DNA of 18,859 bases, taken from the NCBI GenBank assembly GCA_938011325.1, contig CALLUD010000004.1:1-18859 (forward strand), in the 5' to 3' direction. Under the pieces are notes generated by a model. That model had not been told where the DNA came from. It made no database searches and saw only the letters and a list, made by a program, of their open reading frames with translations. Shown one piece after another: positions 6,704-15,051 of this stretch; positions within the stretch are counted from its first letter, which is position 1; each line of letters opens with the position of its first letter. Source of the stretch: an uncultured Spartobacteria bacterium (GTDB taxonomy: Bacteria; Verrucomicrobiota; Verrucomicrobiia; Chthoniobacterales; JAATET01). A program made the position numbers and the translations under genes.

Positions 6704-8160
6704 GGTTCCGCACCTCCATATCCCGGCACACGGGTCGCGCACATCGTCGCGGTGCCGGCGCGGATGTCCTCGATTCCAGGAATCAAGCGGCCGTGCGGAT
6801 CGCGGTTCGCGTAATTCAAACGCCGCTCGAGCTGCCTCACCGTGTTCTCGCCGAGCACATGCTCGATCTTCTCCGCGTCCTCGTGCACATGGTCCGCTGC
6901 AATGTGCGCCGCGTGCGTGAGATAAAGCTCCCACAACCGGTGGTTGCGCACGATCTCACACGCGCGCTGCCAGCCCTGCGGCGTCAGCGCGGGCTCTCCG
7001 GATGGAGAAATGGTGACCAGCGCGGTGCGTTTCAACTCCGCAACCTCCTTCGTCGCCTCCTCGAGGGTGACCCGCCGCTGCTGGGCAAGCTCGGCCAGCG
7101 ACACCTGCTCCGTGCGAAATCCGTGGTCCTCAAGCACCCGGTAAATCGCCTTCAGCGTGTTCTCGCGACGGATTCGCGCAGACTGCGAGCGCCGCCGCCA
7201 CCAGCGTGTGACAACTCCGTGGCGTGGCGCGAAGAACAGCGCGAGCGCGAAAATGCTGCTTGCGGAAAGCACCATGAAGGGACCGGTCGGCATGTTGCGC
7301 CCGACGAACGAAAAGAATGCCCCAAGCGCACCGGATGCCATTCCAAATAACGCTGAAATCACGAGCATCCACGCGAGCCGATCGGTCAGCAAAAATGCCG
7401 CCGCGGCCGGAACCACGAGCATTGCGGACACGAGCACCACACCCACCGCCTGCAGCGACGACACGATTGCGAACGCAAGCAACAGCATCAAACTGTAATG
7501 CAGAATCGAGACCGGCAGCCCGAGCGTGCGCGCGAATCCCGGATCGAAACTCGTGAGCGCATACTCCTTGTAAAGGACAAGCACGAGTCCGAGGGCGAGC
7601 GCCGTCACGACCGCCAGCAACATCACATCCCCCTGCCCCAGCGCGGCCGCCTGCCCGAACATGTATTTGTCGAGGCCGCTCTTGTTGCCCCCGGGCAGAT
7701 TCTGAATGCGCGTAAACAGGCAGATTCCCACGCCGAAGAACGACGCCAGCACGAAGCCCAGCGCGGCGTCCTCCTTGTGGCGCGTCGTGCTGCGCAGCAA
7801 CTGCACCGTGCCGGCTCCAAGCAATCCGGCAAGCGTTGCGCCGACGAAAATCGCCAGGGGATCCTTGGTCATGTTCCACAGGAATCCCAGCGCCACGCCC
7901 GGCAGCACGGCGTGCGACAGCGCGTCTCCCATCAGCGCGAGCTTTCGCACAACGAGGAACGCACCGGTGAGGCCGCAGCAGATTCCGAGCAGCATCGACC
8001 CCAGCAGCGCATTGCGCAGCGAAGCGTCCTGAAACGTGAAAAACCGCAGCGCCCGCCCGCCGAGACTCGACTCCGAGAGCTCGCTGATTCGAGCCGCATG
8101 CGCCATCTCCGGCACAAGAAGCATCGCTGCGATCAGCAGAAACGGCGCGTATCGTCTCAT
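6700..8160 (-). CDS. Metal ABC transporter permease fused to a DtxR-family repressor domain (YtgCR-like)
   Basis: A 486-residue fusion. Residues 1-22 resemble a Sec signal or first helix ending AHA. Residues about 50-312 form an ABC-3 permease with the standard LVVRKLALMGDALSHAVLPG (69-88) and YKEYALTSFDPGFARTLG (197-214). After a basic linker (WWRRRSQSARIRR) comes a DtxR-type winged helix (ENTLKAIYRVL at 333-343, recognition region about 352-382), then the metal-binding/dimerisation helices NHRLWE (406-411) and HVHEDAEKIEHV (424-435). These positions match the DtxR ligands H79/E83/H98 and E105-H106. Chlamydia trachomatis has the same architecture in YtgCR, where the repressor part is released by cleavage. 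ATG 8160 overlaps the ATPase stop (ATGA). The frame extending to 8736 is a shadow of the ATPase. Confidence 0.92.
   Translation of the reverse strand: MRRYAPFLLIAAMLLVPEMAHAARISELSESSLGGRALRFFTFQDASLRNALLGSMLLGICCGLTGAFLVVRKLALMGDALSHAVLPGVALGFLWNMTKDPLAIFVGATLAGLLGAGTVQLLRSTTRHKEDAALGFVLASFFGVGICLFTRIQNLPGGNKSGLDKYMFGQAAALGQGDVMLLAVVTALALGLVLVLYKEYALTSFDPGFARTLGLPVSILHYSLMLLLAFAIVSSLQAVGVVLVSAMLVVPAAAAFLLTDRLAWMLVISALFGMASGALGAFFSFVGRNMPTGPFMVLSASSIFALALFFAPRHGVVTRWWRRRSQSARIRRENTLKAIYRVLEDHGFRTEQVSLAELAQQRRVTLEEATKEVAELKRTALVTISPSGEPALTPQGWQRACEIVRNHRLWELYLTHAAHIAADHVHEDAEKIEHVLGENTVRQLERRLNYANRDPHGRLIPGIEDIRAGTATMCATRVPGYGGAEP
6712..6717 (-). promoter_or_regulatory. Shine-Dalgarno sequence for the GTG start of the second permease
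   Basis: GGAGGT lies within the end of the upstream coding sequence, 8 nt from the GTG at 6703. It supports the 4-nt overlap start rather than the longer open frame reaching 6934. Confidence 0.7.
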
Positions 8161-8921
8161 GCCTGATTCCCCACGGCCTGCACGACATCGGAGAGAATCG
8201 TGAGCCGGCCGCCGTAGGTCGTCTGCAGCTTTTCCGCGGTGAACATTTCCGAGGCCGGCCCAAAACCCACCAGACGCATGTTCAGCAGCATCAGCGAATC
8301 GAAATACTCCCGCGCCGTTGCGAGATCGTGATGCACCACGAGCAGCGTCTTCCCGCGCGACTTCAACTCCCGCAGCAGGGAAATGATCGCCGCTTCCGTC
8401 GCCGCATCCACGCCGGCGAACGGTTCGTCCATCAAATAGAGATCGCTTTCCTGCGCCAGCGCCCGAGCGAGAAACACGCGCTGCTGCTGCCCTCCCGAGA
8501 GGTTTCCAATCTGACGGTTCGCGAATGGGAGCATCTTCACCTTCTCCAAACATTCGCGCGCGATCTCCCGGTCTTTCTTTGAAGGCCGCTGTGCCAGCTT
8601 CAAATGCCCGTAGCGCCCCATCAGGACGACATCCATCACGCTCACCGGAAAGTCCCAATCCACCGACTCGCGTTGCGGCACATAGCCGACGCGGTGGCAG
8701 TTGGTCTTGTAGGGCTGGCCAAAAATTTTCACCCATCCGCTTGCAGGCGGAAGCAGCCCCATCACCGCCTTGATGAACGTCGACTTTCCCGCGCCGTTCG
8801 GGCCGATGATCCCGATCAACTGACCTCGCGGCACTGTGACGTCGATACCGTAGAGCACCGGCTTGCGGTGATAGGCCACCGTCAGATCATGCACTTCGAG
8901 CGGCGTGTCCTCCGGGTTCAT
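8157..8921 (-). CDS. Metal ABC transporter ATP-binding protein (TroB/YtgB/MntB type)
   Basis: A 254-residue ATPase that energises the metal importer at the cytoplasmic face of the inner membrane. Walker A GPNGAGKS (40-47), Q-loop VPQRESVDWDFP (81-92), signature LSGGQQQR (141-148), Walker B LYLMDEP (161-167) and the H-loop VVHHD (195-199) are all intact. The DWDFP after the Q-loop is characteristic of Mn/Zn/Fe importers. ATG 8921 overlaps the TGA of the binding-protein gene (ATGA), and its own TGA overlaps the next ATG (ATGA), so the subunits are translationally coupled. No abnormality seen. Confidence 0.95.
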   Translation of the reverse strand: MNPEDTPLEVHDLTVAYHRKPVLYGIDVTVPRGQLIGIIGPNGAGKSTFIKAVMGLLPPASGWVKIFGQPYKTNCHRVGYVPQRESVDWDFPVSVMDVVLMGRYGHLKLAQRPSKKDREIARECLEKVKMLPFANRQIGNLSGGQQQRVFLARALAQESDLYLMDEPFAGVDAATEAAIISLLRELKSRGKTLLVVHHDLATAREYFDSLMLLNMRLVGFGPASEMFTAEKLQTTYGGRLTILSDVVQAVGNQA

Positions 8922-9829
8922 CGCAACGCCTCGACGATCGTCGTGAGATTGTAGCGCACCATTCCATCATAGGTGCCGACATCGAATCCCTTGCGGACCT
9001 CTCCGGGATTCCCCATTGCGTCCGAAAAAAGCTCTCCGCCGATCGCCGCGCCGGAATCCTCCGAGACCCGACGAATCGCCGCCGGATTCACGCTGGACTC
9101 CACGAAAATCGCCTTCACTCCATTCTTCTTGATGAAGTCGGTGAGGTTCGCCATGTCCGACAATCCGGCCTCCGAGACGGTCGATACCCCCTGGAGACCG
9201 ATCACGCGGAATCCATAGGCGCGGCCGAAGTAATTGTAGGCGTCGTGACTGGTCACCAGAATTCGCTTCTCCTCCGGCAGGGAATTCGCGGTTTCCACGC
9301 ACCATGCGTGCAGCTCATTCAACGCCTCCTGCAGTTTTCTTCCGTTGGCTTCGAACTCCGCAGCGTGCTCCGGCGCGACTTCGGAGAATCCCTTCACGAT
9401 CGTTGGCACCGTCTCCGCCCACATGCTCACGTCGAACCAGATGTGCGGATCGTAGTGTCCTTCGAACTCGGGCGGCTCCGTGAGGCGGTCCTTGGAAACC
9501 GAGTCCGAAACCGCATAGACCGGCCTTCCAGTTCGCGCAAGACGGGCGAACAGATCTCCCATCCTCCCTTCGAGGCTCAATCCGTTGTAAAAAATCACAT
9601 CCGCCCGGCCGAGAGCCGCCGCATCCGCCGCCGTCGGCTTGTAAAGATGAGGATCCACACCGGGACCCATCAGCTGTGCGACCTCCACACGCTCTCCCCC
9701 AACCTGCCGCACCAGATCCGCCACCATGCCGGTCGTCGCCACCGCCTGCAGCTTTTCGGCCGCAGTGGCGCTCCCGAGCGTCAAAAACATCCCAAGCGTC
9801 ACCCACCACCTCACGCGCATCCCAATCAT
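8918..9829 (-). CDS. Metal ABC transporter substrate-binding protein (TroA/YtgA/MntA, cluster A-I)
   Basis: A 303-residue periplasmic metal-binding protein. Residues 1-24 form a Sec signal peptide with likely cleavage near ATA-A-E. There is no lipobox, consistent with a Gram-negative periplasm. Four metal ligands stand at the family positions: H61 (VDPHLYKP), H129 (YDPHIWFD), H195 (SHDAYNYFGRAYGF) and D270 (ELFSDAMG). The third ligand is His, as in TroA and YtgA, rather than Glu as in the strict Mn-binding PsaA/MntC. The long His-rich loop of ZnuA is absent, so Mn or Fe is more likely than Zn, without proof. The frame is open to 9874, but ATG 9829 has GGAGG 6 nt upstream, and the extension would run through the palindromic operator. 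It is first in the operon. Confidence 0.93.
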   Translation of the reverse strand: MIGMRVRWWVTLGMFLTLGSATAAEKLQAVATTGMVADLVRQVGGERVEVAQLMGPGVDPHLYKPTAADAAALGRADVIFYNGLSLEGRMGDLFARLARTGRPVYAVSDSVSKDRLTEPPEFEGHYDPHIWFDVSMWAETVPTIVKGFSEVAPEHAAEFEANGRKLQEALNELHAWCVETANSLPEEKRILVTSHDAYNYFGRAYGFRVIGLQGVSTVSEAGLSDMANLTDFIKKNGVKAIFVESSVNPAAIRRVSEDSGAAIGGELFSDAMGNPGEVRKGFDVGTYDGMVRYNLTTIVEALR

Positions 9830-9835
9830 GATTTT

Positions 9836-9840
9836 CCTCC
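9836..9840 (-). promoter_or_regulatory. Shine-Dalgarno sequence of the binding-protein gene
   Basis: GGAGG (minus strand), 6 nt before ATG 9829. It supports this start over an in-frame ATG upstream that would place the operator inside the coding sequence. Confidence 0.7.
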
Positions 9841-9847
9841 CCATATT

Positions 9848-9863
9848 TGTAGCATATGCTACA
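9848..9863. promoter_or_regulatory. Perfect 16-bp palindrome, candidate MntR/DtxR operator
   Basis: TGTAGCATATGCTACA is an exact inverted repeat in the divergent region between the metal transporter operon and mntR, 19 nt upstream of the binding-protein ATG. A further half site GGCTACA lies at 9876-9882. Size and symmetry fit a DtxR/MntR dimer site. The motif is not identical to a consensus I can quote, so binding by MntR, by the fused DtxR domain, or by both is inferred. Confidence 0.7.
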
Positions 9864-9897
9864 TTTTTCCCCATTGGCTACAGGATGCAGCCAGAGT

Positions 9898-9926
9898 TTG
9901 TCAATCGTCGATCCGTCATTTATTGG
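9898..9926 (+). promoter_or_regulatory. Possible sigma-70 promoter of mntR
   Basis: TTGTCA (9898-9903), a 17-nt spacer, then TATTGG (9921-9926), 26 nt before the mntR start. The -35 is good and the -10 mediocre. On the minus strand a perfect TTGACA overlaps the same bases (9899-9904) but has no good -10 at the right distance. Confidence 0.3.
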
Positions 9927-9952
9927 TCAATCGCGCCTCGAGCATCAGAACC

Positions 9953-10390
9953 ATGCCGTCACCACGCCCTTCGTCCCGCAAACGTCCTCCCGATTCGGCC
10001 GTTCATCAGCGCCGGACCCGCGAGCAGCATGCCCAGGAGAGAGCCCAGGATTACGTGGAGGCCATCGCGGACCTCATCGCCGAACACGGGGAGGCCCGCG
10101 CCACCGACCTCGCGAAGTCCCTGGGTGTCACGCACGTGACGGTGATTCGCACAGTGCAGCGATTGCAGCGGGAGGGCCTTGTGAAGACGCAACCCTATCG
10201 ATCGATCTTCCTCACCGACAGCGGACGCCGGCTCGCGATGCAGGCGAAGGCGCGGCACGACACGGTCATTGCATTCCTGGAAGCCATTGGCGTGTCGCCA
10301 AAAGTGGCCCGCGCCGACGCCGAAGGCATCGAACATCACGTCAGCCGCGAGACCCTCGCCGCCTTCGAGCGCTTTGTCGCCGCGCAGTGA
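9953..10390 (+). CDS. mntR: MntR, DtxR-family manganese-dependent transcriptional regulator
   Basis: A 145-residue winged-helix regulator of the short MntR class, with no SH3-like third domain. Helix 1 AQDYVEAIADLI (31-42), the recognition region TDLAKSLGVTHVTVIRTVQRLQREGL (51-76) and the wing (81-90) are clear. The Bacillus subtilis MntR ligands D8, E11, H77, E99, E102 and H103 have counterparts D33, E36, H102, E124, E127 and H128, so Mn(II) sensing is probable. An N-terminal tail of about 30 basic residues is longer than usual. ATG 9953 is chosen because the frame further upstream covers the operator and the opposite gene. It is divergent from the metal transporter, which it presumably represses when Mn is plentiful. 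Confidence 0.9.
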   Translation: MPSPRPSSRKRPPDSAVHQRRTREQHAQERAQDYVEAIADLIAEHGEARATDLAKSLGVTHVTVIRTVQRLQREGLVKTQPYRSIFLTDSGRRLAMQAKARHDTVIAFLEAIGVSPKVARADAEGIEHHVSRETLAAFERFVAAQ

Positions 10391-10478
10391 GTGCGGGCGC
10401 GGCACGCGTTCCATTTTCGCGGCAACCCATCACGTCATTGACGGAGTCCTCCCCACCGGATATCACGGCAACAGTTTC

Positions 10479-10598
10479 ATGACGCATTTCATCCAGTTCA
10501 TTTCGCTCAAGCCGACGACCGGCACGGTCGCCGCGTGGGGCATGGATTGCGTCAATTTCGTCCGATTCCGCGGCCCCGAAGGCATACCAGGCATCTAG
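10479..10598 (+). CDS. Possible 39-residue small ORF before a terminator
   Basis: ATG 10479 to TAG 10598 encodes a 39-residue peptide (starting MTHFIQFISLKP) with strongly GC-biased third positions, as in real genes of this genome, and ending 25 nt before a rho-independent terminator. There is no convincing ribosome binding site and no family resemblance. It might be a small protein, a leader peptide, or just the 3' untranslated region of mntR. Confidence 0.25.
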   Translation: MTHFIQFISLKPTTGTVAAWGMDCVNFVRFRGPEGIPGI

Positions 10599-10623
10599 TT
10601 CGAAGAACCATACCGTTTTCCCG

Positions 10624-10664
10624 AAGCCCTGCCTGGTCCACGAATCAGGCAGGGCTTTTCGTTT
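10624..10664 (+). terminator. Rho-independent terminator between mntR and the RNA-repair pair
   Basis: A 12-bp stem AAGCCCTGCCTG / CAGGCAGGGCTT (10624-10635 and 10646-10657) with a 10-nt loop, followed by TTTTCGTTTTT. It is a textbook plus-strand terminator for the mntR transcript. It ends only about 22 nt before the next ATG, so a promoter for that gene must overlap it, or it acts as an attenuator. Confidence 0.88.
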
Positions 10665-10686
10665 TTCACCCACACACCCAAAAACC

Positions 10687-11460
10687 ATGAACACCACCAA
10701 TGACCAAATCCTTGCCGGGCTCGCGCGCATCGAGCGTGAGCACGGCGTGCGCGTGCTCCTTGCCGTCGAGTCGGGCGGCCGCGCATGGGGATTTGCCTCG
10801 CGCGACAGCGACTACGACGTGCGCTTCATCTACGCGCATCCGCGCGAGTGGTATCTCGCCGTGAACGAACAGCGCGACGTGATCGAAGTGCCGATCGCGG
10901 ATGGACTCGACCTCTCGGGATGGGACGTGCGCAAGGCGCTGCGCTTCCTGCGCAACTCGAACCCGTCGCTGCACGAGTGGATCAAGTCGCCGATCGTCTA
11001 CCGGGCCGAACCGGCGTTTGCGCTGCTCTTCGGCCTGCTGGCAAACGAGTTTTATGTCCCGGGGCGAAGCTTTCGGCATTACCTGCGCATGGCGCAGAGC
11101 AACCATCGCGCCCATCTTCGGAGCGAACGGGTGCAGCTGAAAAAATACCTCTACGTGCTGCGGTCGCTCCTTGCCGCACAATGGATCGAGCGCGGGCTGG
11201 GCCCGGTGCCGATGCCGTTTGCCACGCTCGCGGACCGGCTCGTCACCGACGTGAATCTGCGCTTTCACATCGGGGCGCTCGTCGCGCGCAAGCGGGCCGG
11301 CGAGGAGCTGGCCGAGGGGCAACGGATCCCGCCGATCCATGCGTTCATCGAGAGCGAGCTTGCCCGCCTGGAGAAAATCGCACCGGTCGCGGAACCCGCG
11401 GCCGACGAAGACAAGCTGAATCAATTCTTCCGCGAGTTCTGCTTCGCGGAGGCCGCCTGA
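10687..11460 (+). CDS. RlaP-type nucleotidyltransferase (RNA-ligase-associated, PF10127-like)
   Basis: A 257-residue protein with a DNA polymerase beta-type nucleotidyltransferase core at the N-terminus: ESGGRAWGFASRDSDYDVRFIY (28-49), with a D-x-D-x-D cluster at D40, D42, D44. The GGRAWGF-SRDSDYDVRF pattern is typical of the YcgL/RlaP family, whose members are often encoded beside RNA ligases and are predicted to modify or repair RNA ends. The C-terminal half is helical and basic, which could contact RNA. It ends 2 nt before the rtcB start, so the two are translationally linked. The exact reaction is unknown. No strong ribosome binding site precedes ATG 10687. Confidence 0.85.
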   Translation: MNTTNDQILAGLARIEREHGVRVLLAVESGGRAWGFASRDSDYDVRFIYAHPREWYLAVNEQRDVIEVPIADGLDLSGWDVRKALRFLRNSNPSLHEWIKSPIVYRAEPAFALLFGLLANEFYVPGRSFRHYLRMAQSNHRAHLRSERVQLKKYLYVLRSLLAAQWIERGLGPVPMPFATLADRLVTDVNLRFHIGALVARKRAGEELAEGQRIPPIHAFIESELARLEKIAPVAEPAADEDKLNQFFREFCFAEAA

Positions 11461-11462
11461 AC

Positions 11463-12857
<1,395 letters not shown>

Positions 12858-12889
12858 CCTGACAGAGACAGCGTGCAGCGATTCACCAT

Positions 12890-12905
12890 TCTGGCATCAG
12901 CCAGA
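12890..12905. terminator. Short hairpin between convergent genes
   Basis: TCTGGC-ATCA-GCCAGA, a perfect 6-bp stem with a 4-nt loop, lies in the 106-nt gap between the rtcB stop and the stop of the opposing surface-protein gene. It has no T-run, so a terminator role is only a possibility. Confidence 0.25.
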
Positions 12906-12963
12906 TCCGTCCCAAGTCGGAGAAAGGTGGGCTTCTGAGATACCACGGACGGCGTTCGACCGA

Positions 12964-14907
12964 CTACCGAAACACCAACCTCCTGTAGCGGAAAGCAGAC
13001 AGAAGCCCGAGAGCAAGGCTGGAAATCCCGCAAAGAACGACCGTTGAAGCTTCCGGCACCACGGCAACCGTTCCATCAATATAGATTCGAGAGGAATCCA
13101 GCCATAGCCCCGGACCCAACTCCTGCCCGGAATCCAGCGAGATGGACGCGAATTCTCCCTCTCGGTTGCCATCCCAGACAAACAGTTGAAAGGAGTCGCC
13201 AGCTTCCGGCTCGTAATCCGGACTTAGTTGAAGGACTAGATCCCCGTCCAGCCAAGCGGTCGCCCCGGGAAAAAAGCGAATCCGATCGGAGCTGTTCGAT
13301 TTACCCAAGTTCATCGTCAGCTCAGAGCCTTCGCCAAATTCAAGCATTCCGGGAACCGTGAGCATGCTGATGTCGGAGGCGATTTCATATCCCACCGCCA
13401 TCTCGCCCTCGAGCAGGACCTTTCCGTCACCTGCAAAGGTGCCCGAAATAACCCCGCTCTGAATTGTCAGCACGCTGTTACCATCGATTTCAATGTTGCC
13501 AGTCCGCTGACGCAGGATTTCCACCTCCACCGTGGCCCCGTCGGAAATGCTCATTGCCAGGGATGGGGTCGCGTTCGAAAACTCAAGTTCATGAATGGCT
13601 GCAGTAGCTCCATCTATCTCGACTTTCGCCGAGCGTTCCAACAAGAGCTTTCCGGAAACCTCCAGGCGCGACTCCGCGCCATGAACCTTTAAACGCGAAC
13701 GATAGACACCTGGGTCCCAAAAGATCGAAAAGAGGGAAAGAGTTAAGTCCTTTACCGAAAGGGTCGCGCCATCGCTGACTTCAACGTCGGCAACATTTGC
13801 TCCCCACGGCTTCAGCGTGAGGGACTTTGAAAAATTGCCATGGGCACCGTTCGAAAAGCCAAGTTTGCCGCCAACGATTTCCGAGGACCCCACTGAAGTG
13901 AATTCCGAATCGGCCCCCGTCACGTGCACCACAGAGGCGTTGTTTTGATACAGCTTGTCCACTGCCATCGATGCTCCGTCCTCGACGTTCACAGTCGTGT
14001 TGTCGACGCTGAACAAACTTTCGGGCGTCTCGTCCTCCAACCCTGCGGAATATCGAGAACCGTTGCCGGTGACGAGGAGAGAGTGAGCCGCTGTATAAGA
14101 AGATAAGGTTACAGTTCCTCCATTTTTTACGGTGAGCGCTGGCGCGTAGAATCCCGCCCCTCCCCAAGGCAATTCCCCGGCAGCCACCGAACCTCCATCC
14201 ACGACAACAGGCGCCTCAATTTGAAGGTTCCCGGAAGCTGTTGTCAGATCCCCTCCCATTCCAATGGTGACAGGTTCAGAGGAGAGAATCTTCAACGACC
14301 CGGCTTGCAATTCGATCGTGCCGGTAATCGGAGAGAAGGCTGTCTCCTCCTCTCCAAACACCGCATCCCCGTGTTCCTGAATCAGCGATCCACCCAAGTT
14401 AAGAGTGCGTGCCAGAATGGCCGTGCCCGGAGGCGCTTTTATCTGCAGAGCAGTGCCTGCCAGGACCGTCAGCTCATCCATGGAAAGTGTGCGACTCATT
14501 CCCCCGATCTCGATCAGGGAGTCTTCGACGAAGCGCACTTCTCCTTCGAAGGACAAATCGCTGCCCGAAAAATCGGGATGTTCCGGAGAGAGGATGCCTC
14601 CCGATCCAACCAACAAAGCGTGCTGGTCTTGAGCCAAAACAATGCCGGTTTGATACGGCACGATAAGTTTGTGAAGAAAAGTGTCCGATACGAGCGCCGG
14701 GTAGTGGATTATACCCTCTCCAGAAATCTTCACCTCGGTAGAACCGTCTGACGGAGGAACGAGTCCTGAATCCCAGTTAAGCGGATCGTTCCAATATGAA
14801 TGGAAGGACCCAGGGAAGGTCGGAGGCCCATACCCGGTCCAGACATACGAGGCCGCCTGCATCGAGCAAGGCAGAAACGCGATTACGAATCCGAAGATCG
14901 CTTTCAT
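12964..14907 (-). CDS. PEP-CTERM sorting domain protein with beta-helix-type repeats
   Basis: A 647-residue exported protein. A signal peptide (MKAIFGFVIAFLPCSMQA) is followed by repeated strand-rich units of the form V-x-x-GA-x-L-x-V (for example VSDGATLSVKDL, VEDGASMAVDKL, VDGGSVAAGEL). These match the T5SS/PEP-CTERM-associated repeat type that builds beta-helices. The C-terminus has VVPEAST (about 616-622), a hydrophobic helix and an Arg-rich end, which is the exosortase recognition signal with Ala in place of the usual second Pro. It is probably anchored or released at the outer surface in connection with exopolysaccharide. No exosortase gene is in this window. ATG 14907 gives a clean signal peptide; an in-frame ATG 39 nt upstream is less likely. 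GC content is lower than in the flanking genes. It converges on rtcB. Confidence 0.88.
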   Translation of the reverse strand: MKAIFGFVIAFLPCSMQAASYVWTGYGPPTFPGSFHSYWNDPLNWDSGLVPPSDGSTEVKISGEGIIHYPALVSDTFLHKLIVPYQTGIVLAQDQHALLVGSGGILSPEHPDFSGSDLSFEGEVRFVEDSLIEIGGMSRTLSMDELTVLAGTALQIKAPPGTAILARTLNLGGSLIQEHGDAVFGEEETAFSPITGTIELQAGSLKILSSEPVTIGMGGDLTTASGNLQIEAPVVVDGGSVAAGELPWGGAGFYAPALTVKNGGTVTLSSYTAAHSLLVTGNGSRYSAGLEDETPESLFSVDNTTVNVEDGASMAVDKLYQNNASVVHVTGADSEFTSVGSSEIVGGKLGFSNGAHGNFSKSLTLKPWGANVADVEVSDGATLSVKDLTLSLFSIFWDPGVYRSRLKVHGAESRLEVSGKLLLERSAKVEIDGATAAIHELEFSNATPSLAMSISDGATVEVEILRQRTGNIEIDGNSVLTIQSGVISGTFAGDGKVLLEGEMAVGYEIASDISMLTVPGMLEFGEGSELTMNLGKSNSSDRIRFFPGATAWLDGDLVLQLSPDYEPEAGDSFQLFVWDGNREGEFASISLDSGQELGPGLWLDSSRIYIDGTVAVVPEASTVVLCGISSLALGLLSAFRYRRLVFR

Positions 14908-15051
14908 CTGTCGATTGACTTCATCACCTTTCACTCCATGTATCAAGCGATACTACGCTCTTACCTCTTCTCCATAGGTTGATTGCCGCGCTATCTCGGG
15001 CACTCCTTGGTGCCAAAGCGGTCAACAGAATTTGGAAGGTGAGACCTGCCG

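Noticed and set aside
5891..6814. Long plus-strand frame antisense to the second metal permease
   Set aside because: Highly charged, repetitive-looking translation (many His, Arg, Glu) with no domain; the minus-strand permease is unambiguous.
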